Below, piece by piece: positions 5,799-12,452 of a DNA stretch of 12,595 nt. The notes beneath the pieces were generated by a model. The model was not told where the DNA came from. It made no database searches and saw nothing but the letters and a program-made list of their open reading frames with translations. The stretch covers positions 1 to 12,595 of the forward strand of contig WJMB01000395.1 in NCBI GenBank assembly GCA_014728185.1, read 5' to 3'. How positions within the stretch are numbered: the stretch's first letter is position 1; every line of letters starts with the position of its first letter. Position numbers and translations under genes: made by a program. Source of the DNA: Candidatus Coatesiibacteriota bacterium (GTDB lineage Bacteria > RBG-13-66-14).

Positions 5799-7174
5799 AG
5801 CCCGATCTGCAGCGTCGTTTGCTCCAGGGCCTCTTCCGTGAAGACCCCTGGCTTTTCCTGCGGCTCTGCCTCTACCCGGAACGCTCCTTCGAACCCTTCC
5901 ACCGTGAATGGCTGGAGCAGCTCCACCGCGAGCCCCGCTCGGTCCTGCTGGCCCCGCGGGGCTTTTTCAAAACCACGGCGGCCACCGTGGGGTTGTTGGC
6001 CCAACGGGCCTTTTTTCATCCCCAGGGCGCCTGGCTGGTCGTCTCGCGCACCAGGCGTCAGGCCCGGTTGATCCTGGACGAGTTGCGCCGGGTGCTGGGA
6101 CGTGAAGAGCTCGCCTGGCTGCGCGGCGGGCGCGTCATCGAGCGTGACACCGTCGACTGTCTCTGGCTCGCTTGTCCGGAGCGTTCACGCAAGGAACCCG
6201 TCCTGGCCGCCGCCGGGGCCGGTCAGGGGCTGGTCGGACGGCACCACGACGGCGTCGTCGCCGACGATCTGGTATCAACGGCCAACGCCCTGAGTCAGCG
6301 TGGCCGGGAACGCCTGGAGGCCTGGTTCACCAACGTTCTGACCCCGACGCTGCTCCCTGGAGCCTCCCTGCACCTCGTGGGCACCCGCTACCATCCCCTG
6401 GACCTCTACGGCCGCCTGTTGGCCCGGGGGGTGCCCACCAACGAGGGCAGTCGGGCCGCCCTGGGCGATGACGGCGCGCCGCTGTTTCCCGCGCGCTGGC
6501 CCCGGGAGCGTCTGGAGGAGCGCCGCCGGGAGCTGGGTCCCGTCGCTTTCGCCCTGCAGTATCAAAACGACGTCGCCCTGGCCTCGGGGACCTTCTTCCG
6601 GCCCGAGTGGCTGCGCCGTCCCACCGGAGCAGCTCCACCGCCGGTTTTCAGGGTGTTGGCCGCCGATCTGGCCCTGGGCGGCGAGGACTACTTCGCCCTC
6701 GTCGCGCTGGCCGTAGCCGCCGACGGCGACTGGTACGTCGAGGCGGCTCTGCGGGCCCGGCTGGACTTCCACGCCCAGCTCGAACTGCTGGAGCGCCGAG
6801 CACGACGCCACGGCGCGCGCCTGGTCGGGATCGAGAGCGTGGCCTACCAGAGCGCCGCCGTCCAGGAGTTACGTCGTCGCGCTCGCCTGCCCGTGATCGC
6901 TTTGAACCCCCGGGGGGGCAAGCTGCTGCGCGCCAACGTTCTGGCCGCCCATCTGGCCTCGGGGCGCCTCTGGCTGCCCGCCGAGGTCGGCCCCCTCACC
7001 GAGGAGCTGCTGGCCTTCCCCCACGGTCGTCACGACGATCTCGTCGACGCCCTGGGCTACGCCTGCGAACTGGCCGCCGGACGCGGTCACGCTGCAGCAC
7101 CGCCCCGACTGGGCGAGCAGTTGAACGATATCGATGACGATCCCCTGGCCCGCTCCCTGGGCCTGCAAGGTTGA
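5753..7174 (+). CDS. Phage terminase large subunit (packaging ATPase/nuclease)
   Basis: A 473-residue motor that docks on the portal, pumps DNA into the prohead using ATP and cuts the concatemer or host DNA. The ATPase part has Walker A APRGFFKTT (residues 68-75, Lys73), Walker B VVADDL (168-173) and the coupling motif LVGTRYH (208-214). The RNase-H-like nuclease part has Asp305 in AADLALGG, Glu361 in GIESVAY and HDDLVDAL (427-434). This resembles the Mu gp28 / Terminase_6C group, though somewhat shorter than Mu gp28. The Walker A carries two Phe where Gly or small polar residues are usual, but Lys and Thr are kept. Start ATG at 5753 follows GAGGAG and overlaps the preceding gene. All catalytic residues are present, so it is likely active. 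Confidence 0.93.
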   Translation: MPHESAELWQRLRGLKPDLQRRLLQGLFREDPWLFLRLCLYPERSFEPFHREWLEQLHREPRSVLLAPRGFFKTTAATVGLLAQRAFFHPQGAWLVVSRTRRQARLILDELRRVLGREELAWLRGGRVIERDTVDCLWLACPERSRKEPVLAAAGAGQGLVGRHHDGVVADDLVSTANALSQRGRERLEAWFTNVLTPTLLPGASLHLVGTRYHPLDLYGRLLARGVPTNEGSRAALGDDGAPLFPARWPRERLEERRRELGPVAFALQYQNDVALASGTFFRPEWLRRPTGAAPPPVFRVLAADLALGGEDYFALVALAVAADGDWYVEAALRARLDFHAQLELLERRARRHGARLVGIESVAYQSAAVQELRRRARLPVIALNPRGGKLLRANVLAAHLASGRLWLPAEVGPLTEELLAFPHGRHDDLVDALGYACELAAGRGHAAAPPRLGEQLNDIDDDPLARSLGLQG

Positions 7175-7206
7175 ACCTCCCCCGACACCAAACCAAGGAG
7201 TCGCGC

Positions 7207-8385
7207 GTGCCCCTCTTCAAGCGCCGCCGCTTGGCGGCCGGACCTGTCGGCCGCCCCCGCGTCGCCGCCGGCGCCCTCACCCAACCCCGGAGCGGACGTC
7301 CCGCCCTGGGCGTGTTGCGTCGGATGCGCCGCCACGGACTCGTCGCCGCCTGCCTGAACATCATCAAGGGGCCCCTGGTCGCCGCCGAATGGGACGTCCA
7401 CTGCGCCGACGAGGGGCTGGCCGCCGAGCTGCGCCGCGCCCTGGCTCCCCTTTGGCGGCGGTTGATCTCCCAGGCTCTGACCAGCTTGGATTTCGGCTTC
7501 GCCGGGCTGGAGGCCATCTACGAAACCAGCGACGGCGCGGTGCGCCTGGTCGAGACCCGGGGCCTGGCCCCGGAGGAGCTGGAGCCCCGTCTCGACAACG
7601 AGGGCCGCGTCGACGGCCTGAGATGGTCCGGCGGCGGACGGCGAATCGAACTCGAACCGCCCAAGGCCGTCTGGCTGGTCCACCGCGGCGAATTCGGCGA
7701 TCCCTACGGCGAGAGCCACCTCACCCCGGCCTGGCCCTTTTGGGAGGCGTTGACCTACGCTGTGCTCTACGGCAACCGTTGGCTGGAGCGCCGCGCCCTG
7801 CCCCCCGTCGTCGTGCGCTATCCGGCCGAGCTCGAGGTCGACGCCGAGGGCCGGCCCGTCCCCGCCAACGAGGAGCGGGCCATCGAGCTGGCCAAGCGGC
7901 TCAACGCCGAGCACCCCGCCGTGGCCCTGCCCCAGCCCGTCGACGACGGGCGGCCGGGCTGGGCTGTCGAGCAGCTCACCGGCGGCGCCGAGATCGGACC
8001 GTTGATCGAGTGGTGCGACTACCTATCACGGATGCTGGTCACCAGCCTCTTCGTCCCCGAGAAGGCCCTCTACCAGGCCGGGGGCGAGGGCAGCCTGGCC
8101 CTGGCCCGCGAGCAGGTCAACACCTTCCTGCTGACCCTGGACGGCATGGGCCGCGAGCTCACCGAGCAGCTCTCCGCCCACCTGCTGAGGCCCCTGGCAG
8201 GGCTCCTCGGACATGAGGACGCCAAGCCCAGGCTGACCCTGGCCTCGCTGGCCGGTTCCCGCCGCGAGCTCTACCGCGATCTGGTCCTCGAACTAATCCG
8301 CGCCGGGGAGATCAGCCTGGCCGTGGAACAGATCGCCGAGGAGTTGGGTGTGCCCGTCAACGGTGGGGCTCCTGACCGAGGTTAA
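7207..8385 (+). CDS. Portal protein (Mu gp29 / DUF935-like)
   Basis: A 392-residue protein likely forming the dodecameric ring at the capsid vertex through which DNA enters and leaves. It is recognised by the DUF935-type pattern: an Arg-rich start, RHGLVAACLNIIKGPLVAAE, SLDFGFAGLEAIYE, HRGEFGDPYGESHLTPAWPF, then RMLVTSLFVPEKAL. Its C-terminal end is short for this family. I chose the GTG at 7207 because AAGGAG (7195-7200) lies six bases upstream; an upstream TTG at 7171 overlapping the terminase stop is a weaker alternative. It follows the terminase as expected. No Mu gpF-like minor head gene follows; instead there is an 84-bp gap with a terminator-like hairpin before the protease gene. Confidence 0.85.
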   Translation: MPLFKRRRLAAGPVGRPRVAAGALTQPRSGRPALGVLRRMRRHGLVAACLNIIKGPLVAAEWDVHCADEGLAAELRRALAPLWRRLISQALTSLDFGFAGLEAIYETSDGAVRLVETRGLAPEELEPRLDNEGRVDGLRWSGGGRRIELEPPKAVWLVHRGEFGDPYGESHLTPAWPFWEALTYAVLYGNRWLERRALPPVVVRYPAELEVDAEGRPVPANEERAIELAKRLNAEHPAVALPQPVDDGRPGWAVEQLTGGAEIGPLIEWCDYLSRMLVTSLFVPEKALYQAGGEGSLALAREQVNTFLLTLDGMGRELTEQLSAHLLRPLAGLLGHEDAKPRLTLASLAGSRRELYRDLVLELIRAGEISLAVEQIAEELGVPVNGGAPDRG

Positions 8386-8435
8386 AGGGGATTATCGAAC
8401 AGCAACGCGATCAAGTCTACAGATTATGGTCTCAC

Positions 8436-8456
8436 AGCCGGCGCGGGCCGGCTTTT
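8436..8456 (+). terminator. Terminator-like hairpin between portal and protease genes
   Basis: AGCCGGC / GCCGGCT, a perfect 7-bp stem around GCGG, followed by TTTTCTCG. It lies inside the head gene cluster, only 17 bp before the next start codon, and its right arm runs into the ribosome binding site GAGGAGG (8459-8465). It could attenuate transcription of the capsid genes or mark the scar of a lost gene. Confidence 0.65.
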
Positions 8457-8469
8457 CTCGAGGAGGACG

Positions 8470-9294
8470 ATGGCCGAGAACAGTCCCTTCACCCCCCTGC
8501 CCGGCGCCGCCGACGCCCCGGGGGGTCGACACTACCGCAAGGAGATCGCCCGGGTCGGCGAGTACGAACACCCGGACGGCGCCCTGCACTTCGATCTGGA
8601 GCGCCTGAGCGCCTGGGCGACGGCTTTCGAGGAGGCCCGCGGCGCCGGGGTGCGCATCCCCGTGCCCCTGGCCCACAGCGCCGAGCCCACCGCCAACGCC
8701 GGCTGGGTCGAGGCCCTGGAGCTCGACACCGCAACCGGCGTGCTCTACGCCGTCATCGAGATCACCCGGTCCGAGGTGGCCGAGCTGATCGACAACGGCT
8801 CCATCCGCTACACCTCGCTGGCCCTGGGACCCCTGGCCGACGACGCCGGGAACTTCTGGGAAGAGGCCGTCCTCGAGGTCAGCCTGGTCACCGAACCCCA
8901 CGTCCGGCGTCAGGGACCCTTCGTGACCCTGGCCGGTGATCGCGGCGTGGTCCGTGAACTGGCCGCCGCCCGGCGCGAGAACGCCGAGCTGCGCCGTGAA
9001 TTGGCCGCCTTCGCCGCCGCCGAACTCAACGAGGAGGTCGACGAGCTGATCGCCCGGGGCAGGCTGGCTCCGGCGGATCGCGAGGGTCTACTGGACCTGG
9101 CCGCCGGTCTGGATCCGGAGCGCCGCGAAAGGCTGCTGGCCTCATACCGCCGTCGCGGGGTGAATCCCGGGGCCGAGTCCCGTCCGACCCTCCAGCGTGA
9201 CGACGAGACCGCCGCCCTGGCCCGGCGCTTCGGCCTGGAGCCCGAGGAGCTGGACTACTATCTGGAGAACCGCAGCAACCGCCCCCTGGCTTGA
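8470..9294 (+). CDS. Prohead protease/scaffold (Mu gpI-like)
   Basis: A 274-residue capsid maturation protease fused to a scaffold. The N-terminal part (about 20-155) has the gpI-type pattern: IPVPLAHSAEPTANAGWVEA with His69 as probable catalytic residue, VLYAVIEITRSEVAELIDNG, then RYTSLALG with Ser115, and VSLVTEPHV. The C-terminal part (about 158-260) is charged coiled coil (ARRENAELRRELAAF, ELIARGRLAPADREGLLDLA) typical of the scaffold that is removed after assembly. Mu makes its scaffold from an internal start of gene I; I see no decisive internal start here. Start ATG follows GAGGAGG. The decoration and major head genes come next, the standard order. Shorter than Mu gpI (about 360 residues). 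Confidence 0.82.
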   Translation: MAENSPFTPLPGAADAPGGRHYRKEIARVGEYEHPDGALHFDLERLSAWATAFEEARGAGVRIPVPLAHSAEPTANAGWVEALELDTATGVLYAVIEITRSEVAELIDNGSIRYTSLALGPLADDAGNFWEEAVLEVSLVTEPHVRRQGPFVTLAGDRGVVRELAAARRENAELRRELAAFAAAELNEEVDELIARGRLAPADREGLLDLAAGLDPERRERLLASYRRRGVNPGAESRPTLQRDDETAALARRFGLEPEELDYYLENRSNRPLA

Positions 9295-9333
9295 ACCAGT
9301 GGACACCCGTGTCCGCCAAACGAAGAGAGGAAC

Positions 9334-9750
9334 ATGGCCCTCACCGCCAACCGTTACGACGAACGCTTCGCCGCCGGGTGGCAGTTGCCCTTCCCGGTGG
9401 CGGCCACCACCACCATCTACAAGGGCGCCCTGGTCTGCCTCAACGGCGACGGCTACCTGGTCCCCGGCGCCGACACCGCCGGCCTGCGCTTCGTCGGCGT
9501 GGCTCGCGACGGCGCCGACAACAGCTCCGGCGGAGCCGGCGACAAGGAGGTCGTCGTGGTAACCCAGGGCTCCATCGTCACCAAGAAGACCTCGGCGACG
9601 GTCGGAGACCTCGGCGAGAACGCCTACCTCGAAGACGACGAGACTCTGGCGCTCTCCACGGACAACGACGTCCACGCCGGTCTGATCGTCGGCGTGATCG
9701 ACTCCGGCCACGTGCGCCTGCGCTTCGACGCCGGCGACCACGCCGCCTAG
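9334..9750 (+). CDS. DUF2190-like capsid decoration protein
   Basis: A 138-residue structural protein of beta-rich, Gly/Val-rich composition. The arrangement FPVAATTTIYKGALVCLNGD, GYLVPGADTAGLRFVGVARD, then GDKEVVVVTQGSIVTKK matches the small DUF2190 proteins encoded just before the major head protein in Mu-like phages, thought to cement the capsid lattice. RBS GAGAGG precedes the ATG. It sits 39 bp after the protease and 28 bp before the major head gene. Family assignment is by pattern and position. Confidence 0.75.
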   Translation: MALTANRYDERFAAGWQLPFPVAATTTIYKGALVCLNGDGYLVPGADTAGLRFVGVARDGADNSSGGAGDKEVVVVTQGSIVTKKTSATVGDLGENAYLEDDETLALSTDNDVHAGLIVGVIDSGHVRLRFDAGDHAA

Positions 9751-9778
9751 CCCTTCTTCCACCCAACCGGGAGGTAAT

Positions 9779-10702
9779 ATGCCCTTCACCACCGCCGGCG
9801 ATCTCTCGCCGCGACTGCTCGAAGGTGTGGTGCGCACCGAGTTCTTCCGCGCCTACAACGAGCTGCGCGAGGCTGACTGGCAGCGCTTCACCACCGTGGT
9901 TTCCTCCGGCGCCGCCGAGGAGTACTACGACTGGCTGCGCCTGGTCGGTGACGTCCGCGAATGGATCGGCGACCGCGTCATCAACCAGGGCCTCAGCCAG
10001 CGCTACTCGATCCGCAACAAGACCTGGGAGTTCGGTTTCTACCTCGAGCGCAGCGCCGTCGAGGACGATCAGTCCGGCCAGATCGGCCTGGCGATCACCA
10101 CGGCGGCCCAGCGCGCCGCCGAGCACCAGGGACGCCTGGTCACCGAGGTGCTCGAAGCCGGCTTCAGCGACGCCTGCTACGACGGCGAGGCCTTCTTCAG
10201 TGATTCCCACCCCCTCGACGGCGGCGGCACCTTCAGCAACTACACCGACGCCCTGCTCGACGCCGACGCCCTGGAGGATGGACTGGAGGCCCTGATGGGC
10301 GCTGTGCGCAACGACGGCGCGCCCTGGGGCAACCGCGTCGGCGCCGAGAGCACCCTGCTGATCGTCCCGCCGGCCCTCTACTTCGACGCCCTGCAGCTCA
10401 CACAACATCCCCTCTACGACGCCGGAACCCCGGCCAACAACCCCCTGGCCGGCCTCTTCGAGGTCATCCTCAACCCCTATCTGACCTCGTCCACCGCCTG
10501 GTACCTGCTGGTCACCGGTGGGACGCTGAAGCCCCTGGTCTTCCAGCAGCGCACCGAGCTGGAGCTCACCGCTCAGACCGACCCGGCCACCGGCGACGTG
10601 GTCTTCCGCAACGACCTCTACGCCTTCGGCACCCGTCAGCGCTACAACGCGGGGTACACCTTCCCGCAGTTGGCCTACGGCTCCGACGGTTCCGGCAGCT
10701 AG
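9779..10702 (+). CDS. Major head (capsid) protein, Mu gpT-like
   Basis: A 307-residue HK97-fold major capsid protein, very close in length to Mu gpT (305). Recognisable blocks include the N-terminal PRLLEGVVRTEFFRAYNEL, GLSQRYSIRNKTWEFGFYLE, the Mu-type FFSDSHPLDGG, then TLLIVPPALYFDALQL and KPLVFQQRTELELTAQTD, which matches the family's C-terminal region. RBS GGGAGG precedes the ATG. The gene ends with a Gly/Ser-rich tail, and its last 36 bp are duplicated 41 bp downstream. It is followed by an unusual 839-bp gap without genes. Confidence 0.92.
   Translation: MPFTTAGDLSPRLLEGVVRTEFFRAYNELREADWQRFTTVVSSGAAEEYYDWLRLVGDVREWIGDRVINQGLSQRYSIRNKTWEFGFYLERSAVEDDQSGQIGLAITTAAQRAAEHQGRLVTEVLEAGFSDACYDGEAFFSDSHPLDGGGTFSNYTDALLDADALEDGLEALMGAVRNDGAPWGNRVGAESTLLIVPPALYFDALQLTQHPLYDAGTPANNPLAGLFEVILNPYLTSSTAWYLLVTGGTLKPLVFQQRTELELTAQTDPATGDVVFRNDLYAFGTRQRYNAGYTFPQLAYGSDGSGS
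10667..10702 (+). repeat. 3' end of the capsid gene, first copy of a 36-bp repeat
   Basis: The last 11 codons and stop of the major head gene. Repeated at 10744-10779 with two differences, GAC/GAT and GGT/GGC, both synonymous. Confidence 0.9.
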
Positions 10703-10743
10703 GGAGCAACCAGGGGCCGTCACGGGCAATGCCAAAAAGCCCC

Positions 10744-10779
10744 CAGTTGGCCTACGGCTCCGATGGCTCCGGCAGCTAG
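10744..10779 (+). pseudogene. Orphan 3' tail of a second capsid gene copy
   Basis: 36 bp encoding QLAYGSDGSGS-stop, as at the end of the major head gene, but without the body of a gene. Both differences from the intact copy are synonymous third-position changes, suggesting it comes from another functional capsid gene rather than from a recent slip. The 41 bp between the two copies have no capsid similarity that I can see. Confidence 0.7.
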
Positions 10780-10784
10780 CATCC

Positions 10785-10808
10785 GGGGTGGAGCGTTCGC
10801 TCCACCCC
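10785..10808 (+). terminator. Strong hairpin after the capsid gene
   Basis: GGGGTGGAGC / GCTCCACCCC, a perfect 10-bp stem around GTTC, 83 bp after the capsid stop and 5 bp after the orphan tail. No T-run follows (GCACTCATCC), so it may act as an mRNA 3' stabiliser or a weak terminator separating the head genes from what follows. Confidence 0.5.
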
Positions 10809-10901
10809 GCACTCATCCTCCATTCATCTCGATAGGTTTCCATTTGCTCCACCGACCCCGGCGAAACCGAACCAGGATGACCGTCGGGCCGGACCCGGCG
10901 T

Positions 10902-10917
10902 TGGCACGTTTCTTGCA
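10902..10917 (+). promoter_or_regulatory. Sigma-54-type -24/-12 promoter, rightward, copy 2
   Basis: TGGCACGTTTCTTGCA matches TGGCACRNNNNTTGCW fully. Relative to copy 1 the only change is A to G at the position where the consensus allows either purine. The predicted start near 10928 coincides with the first base of a CGACG/CGTCG hairpin. Next gene downstream starts at 11542, so a short RNA is more likely than an mRNA. Promoter use is inferred. Confidence 0.5.
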
Positions 10918-10957
10918 GCAGGGCGGGCGACGTTTCGGACGAGGGGGCGTCGGCCTC

Positions 10958-10973
10958 CGCAAGAAACGTGCCA
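10958..10973 (-). promoter_or_regulatory. Sigma-54-type -24/-12 promoter, leftward, copy 2
   Basis: Minus strand reads TGGCACGTTTCTTGCG, consensus except for the last base, and faces the rightward site as in copy 1. The same last-base deviation (G) occurs in both leftward sites, so the two arms may not be equivalent. Confidence 0.35.
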
Positions 10974-11037
10974 ACGCCTCCCCTGATTGCGGGGTGAGGT
11001 TTCGCAGGCCCGATGATTGGTTTCGCCGAGGTCGGTG

Positions 11038-11541
11038 TAGTGTGATTATGAACGCCGATGGTGTTCGGTTTGCCGTGCGTTTATTTGTCATTAACAACTG
11101 ATTGAGAAAGCGACGGTCGGGCTGAGCGGCAGTGTCTATCAACACAAAAATAAGGCAGTGTTGCACATTCCGGCAACAAGTCGTTGTTTGCTGATGTCTC
11201 GTAAGTGGGTCTCCACAGCGACTCGGATCAGCTTCGTGTATCCAGACGGCTAATGTTTGAGTATAGCTGTTGGACTTGTTCTCTCAGGGTCCGATTCAAT
11301 GAGCACCAGGCCGTTCGGTCTGACTTAACGGTTCAATAGTCAGCTTTTGACTGCCGCGTAATACTCAGGTTACGCGATGACACGTGGCGGCAATAGCTCT
11401 TATCCGCAAGCAGGTTTTTGATGCGCAGTTTCGTGAGGACGTGGAGCAATAGTCATTAACGGTCTCCTTTGATCCAAATACATTCGAATATGCCAGACGT
11501 TTTCCAAAAACTACAGTGGTTAACAACTACAAAGGAGCATC
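11038..11541. other. AT-richer gene-free insert between head and connector genes
   Basis: This 504-bp stretch is less GC-rich than the phage genes on either side and has no convincing open frame. TTAACAACT occurs at 11091-11099 and again at 11520-11528, just before the next gene's RBS, bracketing 420 bp and looking like a 9-bp target duplication, although I see no matching terminal inverted repeats. On the minus strand near 11428-11386 a fragment reads LRIKNLLADKSYCR, faintly like the LADKGY segment of IS4/IS5-type transposases, but stops and frame changes follow. An old, decayed insertion is the best guess. Confidence 0.4.
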
Positions 11542-11970
11542 GTGGCCTACGCCGCCGTTAGCGCACTACGCGAGTTCCTGGGCGACGCCTTCGCCGCCGT
11601 GGGGGACGGCGCGCTCGAGGAGTATTTGAACTACGCCTCGGCCGAGATCGACGTCCGGCTGAGCCCCTACCTGATTGAGACGCCGGTGGACCCGGCACCA
11701 TCGCTGTTGGTTCGGCTGTGCCTCTACCGAGCGGCGGCCGAGGTGCTGGCGGTCTATTACGGCAAGGGTGGCGCGACGAAGGAGGACGGCCGAGTCGAGC
11801 GCTTCCTGGCCGACTACAAGGACCTGCTGAGACTACTGCAGCGAGACCCGGCCCTGCTGGGCGTGCCGCTCTCGGAGGGCCGCGGAGCGCCCGCCTGGTT
11901 CCGCGATGATCCCGACCAGCCGACGCTGTCGCGTTTCCGCCGTTTGCCCCCCGGACCGGAGGTGGACTGA
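11542..11970 (+). CDS. Head-tail connector, Mu gp36-like (DUF1320-like)
   Basis: A 142-residue protein starting at GTG after a strong AAAGGAG (11531-11537). The N-terminal MAYAAVSALREFLGD, the helical block LEEYLNYASAEIDVRLSPYL and the run SLLVRLCLYRAAAEVLAVYY match the helix-rich small adaptors found after the major head gene in Mu-like phages (gp36, DUF1320), which close the capsid and join it to the tail. The C-terminus is a Pro/Arg-rich, probably flexible tail. It overlaps the next gene by one base (TGATG), so the two are translationally coupled. In most such phages it follows the capsid gene closely; here it is 839 bp away. Confidence 0.7.
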   Translation: MAYAAVSALREFLGDAFAAVGDGALEEYLNYASAEIDVRLSPYLIETPVDPAPSLLVRLCLYRAAAEVLAVYYGKGGATKEDGRVERFLADYKDLLRLLQRDPALLGVPLSEGRGAPAWFRDDPDQPTLSRFRRLPPGPEVD

Positions 11971-12434
11971 TGGTCGACGTCGTCCGTCATCACGCCCGGG
12001 TGCTGGGCGCCCTGGCGACGGAGCTGCTGCCCGACGCCGAGGTTAGCTTTGATCCGGGACGGCTCCACGAGTTGGTCAGGGTGCCCGCCGGTGGTCTGAT
12101 CAGCATCGAGCCCGACTCGCTGGAGCTGGAGGACACCGAGCGCGTTCTCGTCGGGTTGAGCCTGACCCTGACCCGGGAGTCCCTGGACGCCGAGTCGGGG
12201 CTCTGGGCGTTGTCCGCCGACTGCTCCGCCCTGTGGAGCTTGCTTCGCCGGGCCGCCGGTCGTGGCGTGTCCTATTCCTACGACGGCGGCGCGGTCAGCG
12301 GTCACACCGGCGAGGAGTGGCTGGAGCTGGTCAACCTGGAGAGCTATTTCTGGCGCAGCGGGGTCGAGTCACCGCCACGACCCGCCCTGCGCAACGCCGT
12401 CACCAGTCTGCGGCTGGCCGTGGTCGGCCCGTAA
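11970..12434 (+). CDS. Probable tail completion / connector protein
   Basis: A 154-residue protein whose ATG overlaps the preceding stop in TGATG. I do not recognise it firmly. Visible features are an N-terminal helix VRHHARVLGALATELLPDAE, predicted beta-rich middle parts (RVLVGLSLTLTRESL, SYSYDGGAVSG) and a C-terminal VTSLRLAVVGP strand. Size, position between a gp36-like connector and a probable tail-tube gene, and tight coupling suggest a tail-completion protein of the Mu gp37 / DUF1834 kind, or a tail terminator. The function is inferred from order. Confidence 0.55.
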   Translation: MVDVVRHHARVLGALATELLPDAEVSFDPGRLHELVRVPAGGLISIEPDSLELEDTERVLVGLSLTLTRESLDAESGLWALSADCSALWSLLRRAAGRGVSYSYDGGAVSGHTGEEWLELVNLESYFWRSGVESPPRPALRNAVTSLRLAVVGP

Positions 12435-12452
12435 ACATTACCGAGGAGGAGC

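Larger units (their letters stand above)
10850..11037 (+). repeat. Nested inverted-repeat element, copy 2
   Basis: Outer inverted repeat CACCGACCCCGGCGAAACC (10850-10868) against its complement at 11019-11037, with one mismatch. Inner perfect 20-bp inverted repeat GGCGTTGGCACGTTTCTTGC (10897-10916) against 10959-10978, with a 42-nt spacer starting AGCAGGGCGGG as copy 1 starts AGCGGGGCGGG. The spacer holds CGACG/CGTCG (10928-10932 / 10948-10952), matching the place but not the sequence of copy 1's hairpin. Beyond the inner right arm, CCCC/GGGG followed by TGAGGTTT takes the place of copy 1's terminator. It lies in the gap between the major head and connector genes. Confidence 0.8.

Noticed and set aside
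9578..10852. A 424-codon minus-strand frame opposite the capsid and decoration genes
   Set aside because: Low-complexity shadow frame crossing several plus-strand genes with clear family patterns; no RBS or domain.
3801..10978. The two nested repeats as ends of a 7-kb composite transposon or as attachment sites
   Set aside because: The phage cluster continues past copy 2 with connector and tail genes, copy 2 lies between functionally linked genes, and I see no target duplication around the pair. Dispersed repeats fit better.
10813..11166. 117-codon minus-strand open frame across repeat copy 2
   Set aside because: It reads through both arms of the inverted repeat, has no RBS and its protein is Arg/Pro-rich with no recognisable family.
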